From Poa pratensis (Eukaryota > Streptophyta > Magnoliopsida > Poales > Poaceae): a DNA stretch of 64,000 nucleotides. Of the stretch, positions 24,572 through 35,680 are shown piece after piece. The translations under genes and the position numbers were made by a program. The notes under the pieces are model-generated. The model did not search any database. It was not told the DNA's origin and was given only the letters and a program-made list of their open reading frames with translations. The stretch covers positions 12,442,743 to 12,506,742 of the forward strand of contig CAMZMU010000111.1 in NCBI GenBank assembly GCA_947311845.1, written 5' to 3'. Each line of letters begins with the position of its first letter. The stretch's first letter is position 1.

Positions 24572-25270
24572 GGGCATTCGCAATGTATAAGGTTAACTTT
24601 AACCATAAGTTAGGTCCCACTTTTCCTATGAAATGTTCCACTATGTATAAGAAACACCGCTGGGCGAAGCGCTCTGTCTCCCATCCGCCGCCGCCCCACC
24701 CGGCTCGGCCCTGCTAGCGGTTGCCTTGCCTCCCGTGGCTCATTATGCTTAGGTTGGGTTAGGAAAACGAAGAACACATGTCATATAGATATACATACAT
24801 ACACAGTGGCGGAGGACGAGAAAAAAATGAGGTCGGGCGGAGCGCACGAACAGGGAGCGAAGGGATGCACTGCTGCTCTTGTTTGGCCCAGCTAGAGCGG
24901 CTAGTAAGGCCCTTCTAGCGGCTGAGGCAGTCGTGGGTGGTCCAAATTACGTTTTTTTTCCTTCATTCTTTTTCCAAACCTTTAGAAAATACTGAAAATG
25001 ATATATATATATCAGGAAAATATCTACATATGTTCGATTTTTTTGCCAAAAATCAAGGTAGGGCGGCTGCCCTACCTTGCCTACTGCGTCCTCCGCCCCT
25101 GTACATACATGAGAGAGGGTAGGGAATTCATATTTTTGTTCCTTGTTGCTAACCCAAAAGATTTAGATGCACCTTAATCGTAAGGACAAGTTTATTTTTT
25201 ACATAATGTATAATGTCAATTTTATAGGATGCTATGTGGGGGTATGTATTTTTGCATATTGCGGCTGCCC
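24572..25270. mobile_element. PIF/Harbinger-like element carrying a nested hAT element
   Basis: The left end is GGGCATTCGCAATGTATAA and the right end, reversed, is GGGCAGCCGCAATATG. TTA flanks both sides, as in PIF/Harbinger insertions. Between the ends lies a complete hAT-type element (24804-25101). No transposase ORF. Confidence 0.6.
24804..25101. mobile_element. Non-autonomous hAT element with perfect 8-bp target duplication
   Basis: 298 bp with inverted ends CAGTGGCGGAGGACG and CAGGGGCGGAGGACG. It is flanked by identical 8-bp repeats TACATACA at 24796-24803 and 25102-25109. The perfect 8-bp duplication is the hallmark of hAT transposition and suggests a recent insertion. Confidence 0.82.
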
Positions 25271-25447
25271 TTAGTAACGTATTACGTATCCAATTCAAGT
25301 ACGAGCAAAGATTGAATGAAGAGGTCTATAGATGAGGTGTTTCTTTCTCGGGTGCATAAAATCCTCACTCTTTTTTTATTGTTCATAATATCCTCACTCA
25401 TTTCTGAGGCCCCGTACATGATTTGTTACTTCTTAGAAATCCATGTA

Positions 25448-25786
25448 CTCCCTCCGTCCTCGAAAGAGTGGACGTTTGGGGTCTAGTATTTTTCCACAAA
25501 AGAGTGTACTGTGTACGTCTACACTCTCAATGCACATTGCCTCTAATCTATTAGTTTTAAATTGACTCATGGAACAACTTGTGATCTAGCTATTGGCGGC
25601 ATATCTTGGGTTACTGCCTTAAATACTGCATGCGGGAAACATTCATTTAATGGCCTCCTCTCAATGGTTGCATGCATGCATGGGGCTGCTACTTTTCTGT
25701 ATTAATTAGGCAATGGAGCAAAGTACGGTGTCTTCTTGATCTATGTGTAAATCTTCAAAAGCACACTCTTTCGCGGACGGAGGGAG
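25448..25786. mobile_element. Stowaway (Tc1/Mariner) MITE
   Basis: 339 bp with inverted ends CTCCCTCCGTCC...GGACGGAGGGAG, flanked by TA on both sides. The ends extend inward (TCGAAAGAGTG / CACTCTTTCGCG). This is the standard Triticeae Stowaway terminus. Confidence 0.9.
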
Positions 25787-26400
25787 TATACAACATACAT
25801 GCAAAGTTCATAAAGAAATGACATATGTGATACTCCATGGGAAGAAACAGTGCTGTAAACACATATTTTTAAATCCCATGTTGGCTAGCAATTTTGTTTT
25901 TTCGTTAAGAGCATCACACATTTCATTTTCACGAAATTTTACACATTCCAAAGAAAATATGTTTGTTGCCAACGTTTTTCACAACCTTTTAAATTGTTTT
26001 AGTACTCTTTTTAAAAAAATTATACTTAATCAGGAGCATATGAGATCTGACCTGTATTAAATTCATGGAAAAAAATAGCACGATATAGTGTCGTTAATAG
26101 CATGCCATAACGTGTTTGAGACTTATCTCGTTAAATAAATAAGTGCACAATGTCTCACTAGTAGCACGCTAATAGCGTATTTTAAGACCGACGTTATTTT
26201 GTAGCGCGCTATTTTTTTTCGCAATGAAATACCATACTCTTCTTCACCGTTGACCGCTGACAATCCGTACGAAGTGACGTCTTGGCTCGATTCCCTAATC
26301 CCTAGTGTCATACGGCTACTGGTCACGGCGAGACAGTTCGCGTTGGCCGCGCACAACGACCTCATCTCTCACGCTTCCAACACACCACGCCCACCACGGC
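25787..26400. other. Spacer upstream of HSP70-17 with a possible small inverted-repeat element
   Basis: About 600 bp without a gene. A weak inverted repeat (AAAAAATAGC at about 26069 against GCTATTTTTT at about 26208) could be a small MITE, but no target duplication was seen. The rest is AT-rich and unassigned. Confidence 0.35.
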
Positions 26401-26422
26401 GAGCCACGTGGACGATTTTCCA

Positions 26423-26441
26423 CGTGCCCTCTTTCCATTGG
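26423..26441 (-). promoter_or_regulatory. ER stress response element (ERSE) upstream of HSP70-17
   Basis: Read on the minus strand the site is CCAAT, ten bases, then CACG, the exact ERSE-I consensus recognised with NF-Y and bZIP factors in ER stress. It overlaps a G-box (CACGTG at 26421-26426), and a second G-box lies at 26405-26410. It is about 370 bp before the ATG of an ER chaperone gene. The duplicated 5' fragment at 19610 starts downstream of this site and so lacks it. Confidence 0.7.
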
Positions 26442-26805
26442 ACAGGTGACTCAATCCCTCGCCGTTCCTGCCTCGTTTTATTTCTACATAATTCGCACAT
26501 CAACCCTTCTAATATTACATATATCTCCAAAGGCCGCAGCGGCAGAATCCACCACAATAACAAGGCTGTATCACGGAATCCAGAATACTTCTAGGGTTCC
26601 AAACGTAAAACCTCTCAAATAACAGCAGAAAAAAACACTTTTAGAATTGGAAATATAGCACGCACGCCGTCTCCTCCCTCCCCGTCGAGATCCTTCGTCC
26701 CCCGTGCTCCGCTCCTCTTCCACCGCGTGCTCTCCATCCGCACTAACCCCCACTCCAGATCTCCAAACCCCACCCCCCTACATGCCATTCCACTGACCTC
26801 CCATC

Positions 26806-29800
26806 ATGGCTTCACGTCTCCTCCTCCTCGCCCTCGTCGCGGCGGCCGTCGCCGTGCCGCCGGCGAGCGCCGCGGTGGCGAGCATCGACCTGGGGTCCGA
26901 GTGGCTCAAGGTCGCGGTCGTGCATCTCGCCCGGGCCGCGCCCCGATCGCGGTTGCCATAAACGAGATGTCCAAGCGCAAGTCCCCGGCCCTCGCCGCGC
27001 TCGCCGACGGCAACCGCCTCGCCGGCGAGGAGGCGGCCGGCATCACCGCGCGCCACCCGGCCAAGGTCTTCTCCCGCATGCGCGACCTCCTCGCCAAGCC
27101 CTTCCCCTACGCGCGCGCGCTCGCAGACTCCCTCTTCCTCCCCTACGACCTCGTCGAGGACTCCCGTGGCGCCGCCGCGGTCCGCGCCGACGACGGCCAG
27201 GTCTACTCCATCGAGGAGATCGTCGCCATGGTGCTCCACTACGCCTCCGGGATCGCCGATGCGCACGTGGGGCTGCCCGTGCGGGACGCCGTCGTCGCCG
27301 TGCCGCCCTACTTCGGTCAGGCCGAGCGCCGGGCCCTCACGCAGGCCGCGCAGCTCGCCGGCTTCAACGTCCTCACGCTCGTCAACGAGCACGCGGGCGC
27401 CGCGCTGCAGTACGGGATCGACAAGGACTTCTCCAACGAGTCGCGCCATGTTATCTTCTACGACATGGGCTCTGGCAGCACCTACGCCGCGCTCGTCCAC
27501 TACTCGTCCTACAGCGCCAAGGAGTTTGGGAAGACGGTGTCTGTGAACCAGTTCCAGGTCCAGTTCTCTCTTACCCCAGCTCTTTTAGCTCTTCAATTCT
27601 GTTTCTTTCATATGCCTGTCCGTAAGATTCCTGAAACAAAATCCTGCTTTCGCACATAGTAGATCTGAAAAAGACTCAAGTTTTAGCTGTGCTATCTTTA
27701 GTAGGCAGCTACTCTACTTAAAAAACTGCTGCTGCTAATGCATCTAGCTAATTCCCTCCCCTGCAGGTTAAGGATGTCAGATGGAACTCCAACCTTGGAG
27801 GCCTCGAAATGGAAATGCGTTTGGTGAACTATTTGCCGATCAATTCAATAAGCAGCTTGGTAATGGGGCTGACATCCGTCAGTCTCCCAAGGCAATGGCC
27901 AAGTTGAAGAAGCAAGTTAAGCGCACCAAAGAAATTCTTAGTGCAAATATTGCTGCGCCGATCTCAGTTGAATCTCTGTACAATGATATTGATTTCAGGT
28001 GCGTCTTTCCATACCATTGGACGACCATTTGTGAAACTTAAGATAACCCAAACTCTGTAAACAGGCTAAATTTGTCAAATCTGCTGTCCATTCCTTAGCG
28101 CCGAGTTCTGAACACATGGAACTTTGTTATAAAAAGTGCTCATTTTAGTTTGGCAAGTTCTTACTTGTAAGTAGACATGCTATCTCTGGATAAGCATGGA
28201 TGACAGTCCTGCTATTTCATATTTGTCAAATGATCTGACCTTTGATGGATTCAAGTTGATATCTTTGTTCCCCTTTAAGTGCATAGATGCCATATCAATT
28301 GAATAACATCTGTTAAGAGTCGCAAGCAATGTTTGGGACTGCTTTTGCATCTCTCTTGTGTGTAATTTCTACTAGCTCGAAGTTCTGTGTCCACTTTTGT
28401 TGCATATTTAAGATTATATGGAACTTGCAGGATTATAATTCACACTGGCTCCTTGACTTGTCATTGTTAATATTTGCAGTAATTCTCCTTATACCTTACC
28501 GCATTGCTAATAATGTTGATATTTTTCTCTGGCTCATGCTTTCAGCTTTTTCATTTTTCTTCTCCGTATATAGTGAACATGTAACCCTAAATCATGATTA
28601 GGAGAAGTTTCGAGGTTCTACATGTTCACCTCATGCTATTTCTTACAGGAGCACCATAACACGTGAAAAATTTGAAGAACTTTGTGAAGATCTATGGGAG
28701 CAGGCCCTAACTCCAATTAAAGAAGTGCTTATGCAGTCCGGCATGAAGATTGATGACATATATGCTGTAGAGCTAATAGGAGGAGCTACCAGGGTACCAA
28801 AACTGCAGGTGATTATTATGCTTTCATTTTAGGACTTATATACTTGACTTGGCAGTGAGGGCTGTAATGAGTAATGCAGGACCATTGCATTGTTGAATCT
28901 CTTGAACTTGGCAGTGAGGGCTGTAATGAGTAATGCAGGGCCATTGCATTGTTGAATCTCTTGAACTTTTCCGTGGGGCATGTGTGCAAGATTGCCTGCT
29001 TCTCTTTATTTCATTTTTTATCTTATATTCGTCGTCACCCTTGTACAGAGGTCTCCATTTACTTATGAAATACATGCATTATCTATTTATATAATTTATT
29101 ATTATTATTTTGAATCCAATTCTCTACATATTTATCATATTACGACTCACGGGTTCCAGTCGTATTCTCCTGTTCCAGGCTAAACTGCAGGAATTCCTGG
29201 GAAGGAGTGATCTGGATAAGCACCTTGATGCTGATGAAGCAATTGTTCTTGGTGCCTCCCTGCATGCTGCTAACATAAGTGATGGAATTAAGTTGAACCG
29301 TAAGTTGGGCATGATTGACGGTTCTACTTATGGCTTTGTGTTTGAAATAGATGGCCCAAATTATGTCAAAGATGAAAGTATCGATCAAGTACTGGTGCCG
29401 AGGATGAAGAAAATGCCAATAAAGGTTAAAAATAATTACTCAACCTTCTACTTTTAACTTGTGTCAACAAACTTTTGTTTGTTTGGAAAAATATCTGAAC
29501 GAGCTTGTTATTTGTCTGCTGTCTACAGTTGTTCAGGTCCATCAGACATACTAAGGACTTCGATGTCTCTCTCAGCTATGACAAAGCTTCTGAACTTCCT
29601 CCAGGTGTTTCATCACACAAGTTTGCGGAGTATTCTATATCAGGCCTGACAGATGCCAGTGAAAAGTAAGTGGGCGTAATGCTTATGTTATTTTGGTGTG
29701 CATTATCTCAAGTGTTAACTCTCAAGCCCTGCCCATAAGACAACTGAACAACCTGCAATGACTTTTCTGTGAAGCAGTATTTATTGTGAACAGTCCACCT

Positions 29801-32800
29801 GTGAGGTTGCAAGATATACGCCATGTCAATAGAACTCATTCCATTAAAAACATATGCTCCAGCACATCACAAATTAAGTGATACTTTCCATTGCTCTTGT
29901 ATTACACGTATTCACCGCATGTTTTGTTTCAGTGCATCAATTTAACCATGTCCATTTTTCAACCAGGTACGGAAGCCGCAATTTATCTGCACCCATAAAA
30001 GCAAATCTACATTTTTCTTTGAGCAGAAGTGGAATTATTTCTCTCGATAGGGCAGAAGCAGTGATTGAGATAACTGAATGGGTTGAAGTTCCAAAGAAGA
30101 ACTTAACACTAGAGAGTAATGCCACCGACCAGACTTTGTCTTCTGAGTCAGGAACATCTGATAGTGCAACAGATAGTAAGGAGAATTTGAGTTCAGGAAG
30201 TGATGCAGATGGTTCGAGCAGTACGAACGATGAAAGTAATGTGCAAGATACTATTACAGAGAAGGTGCTAAAGAAAAGAACCTTCAGGGTTCCATTAAAG
30301 GTAAAAACAATACTTGGTTGGTAAATTGATGCTAAATATTGACATGACATGGTTTAACTTCTGTTTACTTTTTTCGAATATAGGTCGTTGAAAAGACGGC
30401 TGGTGCTGGATCAATTCTTTCAAAAGAGTTGTATTCTGACGCAAAAAGTAGGCTAGAGGTACTTAATAAGAAGGATGCTGAACGGAGGAAAACTGCTGAA
30501 CTGAAAAATAACTTGGAGTCTTACATATACTCTATGAAGGAAAAGGTATATTTTTGTCATATTTATTGTGCAAACGTTGGTAAAAAAATGGAAAGATGTT
30601 TTGTAGCTTGTTGTGATGTGAACATAGATCTGAGTCATTTTTCACTTAGCTTGGATCTCAGAAAATTGGATGATGACTATTGTTTCTCCATATAATATAT
30701 ACGAAAACTGTCAGTGTTGTGGCATACTGTACTGTACATTATTTGTTTTTTGACTGCTTAATTGCTGCTGTTTGATACATCACAGTTGGAAGAAAGCACG
30801 GATATGTTGACTGTCTCAACTGAACAGGAGAGGGAATCTTTTACAGAGAAACTCAGCGAGGTCAGTCAAATGCTGGATCTTGCTGTATGTAGTATTATTT
30901 GTCTAGGATATGTCTCATGCTGTGGTTGTTGTTGACAAGTGCAGGTGCAGGATTGGTTGTATATGGATGGTGAAGAGGCTCAAGCAAATGAATTTCAAGA
31001 GCGCCTTGATCAGCTTAAGGCCATGGGCGACCCAATTCTTTTCAGGTAATTACTTTTTATAAACTTAAGTTTATATCACCCAGTGATTGAGATTGTTCCT
31101 TTCTTGATCATACAGATTGAGTGAGTTAAAAGCCCGACCTGCAGCTTGCGGAAGTGCTCAATTGTATCTTACTGAGCTACAAAAGGTACAACGCAGAGTT
31201 TATTTTTCTAAGTATAATAATCTATTCTTGACGCAATATACTTGAATAATTTCTTAAACGCAGAGTTTATTTTTCTAAGTATAAGAAGCAAGAAGGTTCA
31301 CTCATTTGCACCTAAATTAATGCTTGTATTAAAAAAAACACATGCTCCTCTCCGGTTTGAGCACCGAAACAATGCTATTACACCTTTTTGGGAAGGTCGT
31401 TACCGGCGGAAGCGTTGTGTAACGAACACAACTTTTAGGCACACGTCATCCCCACATTGTCTGTCACTGAAAAAACTAAATTTCCTTATCTTGAAGCTGT
31501 ATTTGTGCTAAATATTTCAAAAGAGGTCGTGCGGTCGTGCCAGTATGCACAGTTCTTGCATAATTTCCCAGTCCATATATTGTCGGTTTGTAAGTTGGAT
31601 TACCTGATCATTCTCAGACATTCCTGAATTCCACGAGCTAAAGCTGCAGTACATTTTTATCTGCGTTATAGAAATGCCAAGCAGTAAAATTGTAGATGGT
31701 TGTACAGTCCTACTTAGCGCTGGACTAACGAGCTGCTCGGATCGTTAAGTCTCGGCTCGTTAGGGTTCGTGATCGTTAAGTCTCGGATCGTTAAGCTCAC
31801 TAAGGATAACGAGCTAAATTCAAAGTTCGGCTCGGTTCGTTATCTGTTCGCGAGCGCTCGCGAACAGATCGTTAAACTCGTTAAGGAGATGCATCAAAAT
31901 AATCAGCTACTTAAAATGCATCAAGCATCAGCTGGACATGATCACATGAGTACAATATAACATATATAGAAGTACTTCAAAAATGACAAATCGACAGTTA
32001 ATAGTTCACAGACTCATAGTAGAAGTGCCACACACTGAAATCAAGAGAAATAGATAACAAATAATATTCCAGTTGCTCACTTGCCGAATGCCACCACAAT
32101 ACTTAATAGAAAAAGGTCTCCAACACATCACGAAGGTCTCCAAGAACTCATAAGTAGCAGAAGTGCAGAACGCTCATGCCTCCTTTAGTTGCTTTCCACG
32201 CAAGAATCAGGAAATGGTATGAATTCCACATCATCATCGAAAATATTTTCTGGTTGCGCCTATTTCCATACTGACATTAGATGGGCTGGGCTGGGCCAGC
32301 TATACAGAGAAAATTAGCGAGCTTAACGAGTAGCTCGTGAAACTCGTTAGTTTGTTTGTTTAACTCGTTAGTGTTAGCGAGCTAAAATTGCTACTCAGCT
32401 CGGTTCATTAACAAAACGAGTCGAGTTCAAACGAGTCGACCTACCGAGTGTTCAGTAAGCTTAACGAACATCGAGCTTTATGTCCAGCCCTAGTCCTACT
32501 CCCTCCATATCAAAATATAAGACTTTCTAGCCTTTTTCTACACACATGTATCTAGACATGTTTTAGTGTAATGTTCACATGAATCTTGCACTAAAACATG
32601 TCTAAATACATGTATGCAGAAAAAGGCTAGAAAGTCTTATATTTTGATACGGAGGGAGTATTAAATAAATGTTGTGTTTCTATTCTCATTTGTATTCTTT
32701 ATCTTCTGAAGATCGTTAAGAACTGGGAGACAAGCAAACCGTGGCTTCCCAAAAAGAGAATAGATGAGGTAACCTGTGAGCTTAATGAAGTTTTTGATTA

Positions 32801-33375
32801 ATTCATTGTGCCAACTATGTACAGTTCTCATTTTATTGTTGTGTGATGCTATCGGTGTCTAGGTCATAAGTGAAGCAGATAAACTGAAGACTTGGTTGGC
32901 GGAGAAGGAAACCCTGCAGAAAAGGTAAAGCCTTCTAAAAGAGAACCTTTCTCGAGTTCTAGTTACCTTACAATTGCGGATGGCTAACTCCAAGAGGGTA
33001 TATTGCAGTACCCCTATCTACAGCACACCTGCCTTCACATCTGAAGAGGTCTACCAGAAAGTTTTGGGCCTACAAGATAAGGTTAGAATTGTATATACCT
33101 AGCATCCTAGCACACTAGGCTCGAATTTCAATTCAACTTCTCAATACGGCTGGAACTTGATTGTTGTGCAGGTCTCTAGCGTCAACAGGATTCCAAAACC
33201 AAAGCCCAAGATTGAGAAGAAACCCCCAAAGGAAGAAGAGTCTGCTAACAAGGAGAAATCGGCCTCTTCAGAATCCGCGTCCAGCGAGTCTGAATCCACA
33301 GACAAGCCAGTGGAATCAGACGCCCCAGAGAAGACTAACAACGATTCTGAACCAGAATCTCATGACGAGTTGTGA
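26806..33375 (+). CDS. HSP70-17: Heat shock 70 kDa protein 17 (GRP170/HYOU1-type ER chaperone)
   Basis: Large HSP70 of the ER lumen, a GRP170-type chaperone and likely exchange factor for BiP. Fourteen exons with GT-AG borders: 26806-27557, 27767-27998, 28649-28808, 29179-29424, 29529-29665, 29967-30300, 30384-30545, 30786-30860, 30945-31045, 31116-31185, 32712-32768, 32863-32924, 33009-33081 and 33172-33375. Phases agree throughout and give 888 codons. Seen: an N-terminal signal peptide, the ATPase start VASIDLGSEWLKV, nucleotide-binding motifs VIFYDMGSGSTYAALV and AVELIGGATRVPKLQ, a helical C-terminal region, an acidic/lysine tail, and a terminal HDEL ER-retention signal. Two -1 frameshifts (C-run near 26930, T-run near 27830) break exons 1 and 2. 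Every other exon is clean, so sequence error is as likely as decay. An ERSE lies upstream. Confidence 0.92.
28847..28964 (+). repeat. Two-copy 59-bp tandem repeat in an HSP70-17 intron
   Basis: The unit starting ACTTGGCAGTGAGGGCTGTA occurs at 28847 and again at 28906 with one or two differences. It lies in intron 3, just after the exon that ends at 28808. Confidence 0.85.
31186..31714 (+). other. HSP70-17 intron 10, part before the nested MITEs
   Basis: It contains a short direct repeat (GCAGAGTTTATTTTTCTAAG at about 31193 and 31260). From about 31577 it is the beginning of a segment duplicated at 34363. No coding sequence. Confidence 0.6.
31715..32492. mobile_element. Non-autonomous hAT element in HSP70-17 intron 10
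   Basis: 778 bp, inverted ends TAGCGCTGGAC and TAGGGCTGGAC, flanked by a perfect 8-bp duplication GTCCTACT (31707-31714 and 32493-32500). Rich in CTCGTTA/TAACGAG repeats. A perfect 28-bp palindrome occupies 31842-31869. The duplicated copy of this intron at 34363 lacks the element, which proves it is an insertion. Confidence 0.9.
32499..32658. mobile_element. Stowaway MITE in HSP70-17 intron 10
   Basis: 160 bp, ends CTCCCTCCATATC and GATACGGAGGGAG, with long complementary arms (AAAATATAAGACTTTCTAGC). TA target duplications. The hAT element landed at its left edge: the hAT target duplication contains the first two bases of the Stowaway, so the Stowaway is older. The duplicated intron at about 34495 shows the empty TA site. 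Confidence 0.92.
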
Positions 33376-33861
33376 TTATTAGAGTCGACTTTTGAGAACC
33401 CCTTAGAGAGCTGGTTCGAGAGGTACTGCTCCATATACTCCGAGAATACAGTATGTCACGACAGTTTTGTTTGACGGCCGAATGAGGAGGTTGTGTAGGA
33501 TTTCAAGACGGATTAGATGCTATACATGGCAGAGAAGAATTTGATATGAATCCGCTGTGTAGCGATATTGTGGTCTTATGTCATGCTGTCAAGATAGTGC
33601 TTTGTAAGGCTTAGTAGTCGGGACTTCAGGGCTCGGCTTGTAGTTGCATTGTTGTATTGAACTCATCTATTTTTCAGAGTAGATACAGGGATTTTACATG
33701 AAGCATCAATGTATCGTTTTTGCCGTTCTGTATCTTACTCCTTCCTAACACTGTTATGAACAACCGAGAAAGAAATAAACAACAGCTGAATGACATGAAT
33801 TCATTCTGCTTCCGGCTTAACATGTACAATTTACACTGATTCACCTGATGTTGTCCACTCT
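33376..33861 (+). other. HSP70-17 3' UTR and flank
   Basis: Downstream of the stop. The sequence is repeated in diverged form after the partial copy at 35227-35680, which shows that the duplicated block includes the 3' UTR. A possible polyadenylation signal AATAAA is at about 33773. Confidence 0.6.
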
Positions 33862-34362
33862 GAGAGCAACTCTAGTAGATACCGGAAAACTCGGTACTAC
33901 ATAACTGTTATCCGGTTCCCCGGATAATGATTATCTGGTACGAGTTCGTCTCCGCCAAAACAGATACAACAAAATGGATCCGTATATTTAAACTGATGAT
34001 GATAGACGAGTTCGCGTGTTAATTTTACATATGAACTAGACTAGATATTACAGTAGAACTAAAATTAAACTAGACTAGATGTGAAATTAAACTAGAATAC
34101 GACTGAAATTAAACTAGAAACACTAGATCTATGGCCCGGCGGCGGCGATGGTGATGCAGCGGCTGGTCTTCCCCCAGTGGCGGCGGCGGCGTCGACCTAC
34201 GGGTAGACGTAGAGCTCCTCCTATTCGACGATGCGTACGACGGCCGCTGCGACCTCCTGCGCATCCACCGCCGCAACCAGGCGATCCTCAGCATCGGGCT
34301 CGCCTGCCTGAAACGCCGCCTCTGCGGCGGCCAGCTCGGCGTCGGAGTCCTCCGCCCGCTTC
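33862..34362. mobile_element. Insert between the two HSP70-17 tail copies (Harbinger-like end, captured GC-rich fragment)
   Basis: It begins with GAGAGCAACTCTAGTAGA, similar to Triticeae PIF/Harbinger ends. It contains a short AAATTAAACTAGA tandem array (34061-34120). It ends in a GC-rich fragment that reads on the minus strand as MKRAEDSDAELAAAEAAF, with a stop after about 45 residues. No opposite terminus was found. The GC-rich fragment is an unrecognised gene piece. Confidence 0.4.
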
Positions 34363-35680
34363 ATTGTCGGTTTGTAAGGTAGATCATTCTCAGACATTCC
34401 TGAATTCCATGAGCTAAAGCTGCAGTACATTTTTATCTGCGTTATAGAAATGCCAAGTAGTAAAATTGTAGACGGTTGTACAGTCCTATTAAATAGTTGC
34501 TGTGTTAATCTATTCTCATTTGTATTAAGATCGTTAAGAACTGGGAGACAAGCAAACCGTGGCTTCCCAAAAAGAGAATAGATGAGGTAACCTGTGAGCT
34601 TAATGAAAGTTTTGATTAATTCATTGTGCTGACTATGTACAGTTCTCATTTTATTGGTTGTGTGATGATATCGGTGTCTAGGTCGTAAGTGAAGCAGATA
34701 AACTGAAGACTTGGTTGACGGAGAAGGAAACCCTGCAGAAAAGGTAAAGCCTTTTAAAAAGAAAACCTTCTCGAGTTCTAGTTACCTTACAATTGCGGAT
34801 GGCTAACTCCAAGTGGTTATATTGCAGTACCCCTACCTACAGCACACCTACCTTCACATCTGAAGAGGTCTACCAGAAAGTTTTGGGCCTACAAGATAAA
34901 GGTTAGAGTTGTACTATATACTTAGCATCCTAGCACACTAGGCTCGAATTTCAATTCAACTTCTTTTTTTGAAGTTAAAATTCAATTCAACTTCTGAATA
35001 CGTCGGGAACTTGATTGTTGTGCAGGTCTCTAGCGTCAACAGGATTCCAAAACCAAAGCCCAAGGTCGAGAAGAAACCCCCAAAGGAAGGAGAGTCTGCT
35101 AATAAGGAGAAAACAGCCCTTCAGAATCCACGTCCAGCGACCCTGAATCCACAGACAAGCCAACGGAATCAGACGCCCCGGAGAAGACTAACAACGATTC
35201 AGAACCAGAATCTCATGACGAGTTGTGATTATTAGAGTTGACATTTAAGAACCCCTTAGAGAGCTGGTTCGAGAGGTACTGCTCCATATACTCTGAGAAT
35301 ACAGTTTGTCACCACAGTTTTGTTTGACGGCCGAAAGAGGAGGTTGCATAGGATTTGGAGGCGGACTAGATGCTACATTTGATATAAATCCGCTGTGTAG
35401 AAGTATTGTGATCTTATGGCAATGCTGCCAAGATAGTAGTGCCTTTAAAGGCTTAGTAGTCGGAGCGGGACTTCAGGATTCGACTTTGTAGTTGCATTGC
35501 TGTATTGAACTCTATCTATTTTTCACAGTAGATATAGGGATTTTACATGAAGTATCAATGCATCTTTTTTGCCCTTCTGTTATCTTTCGCCTTCCTATCG
35601 AAATAAACAGCCGAACGGCTTCAATACATACTGCTTCCAGCATAACAATTTACACCGATTCACCTGATGTTGTCCACTCC
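34363..35680 (+). pseudogene. Partial duplication of HSP70-17 (exons 11-14 and 3' UTR)
   Basis: It is a copy of 31577-33861 without the hAT and Stowaway insertions. Exon 11 and 12 equivalents (IVKNWETSKPWLPKKRIDE and the GEADKLK region) are still readable. The last exon has a frameshift after NKEK, so the acidic tail and HDEL signal are lost from frame. There is no promoter or ATPase domain. It cannot make a chaperone. Confidence 0.9.

Noticed and set aside
25787..26060. Small ORF next to the Stowaway MITE
   Set aside because: It starts inside the MITE and its translation has no recognisable features.
26778..27500. 240-codon antisense ORF opposite HSP70-17 exon 1
   Set aside because: A shadow of the GC-rich third codon positions of exon 1; no independent motif.
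34148..34417. Arg/Pro-rich plus-strand ORF
   Set aside because: Opposite strand of a GC-rich captured fragment; no start context or motif.
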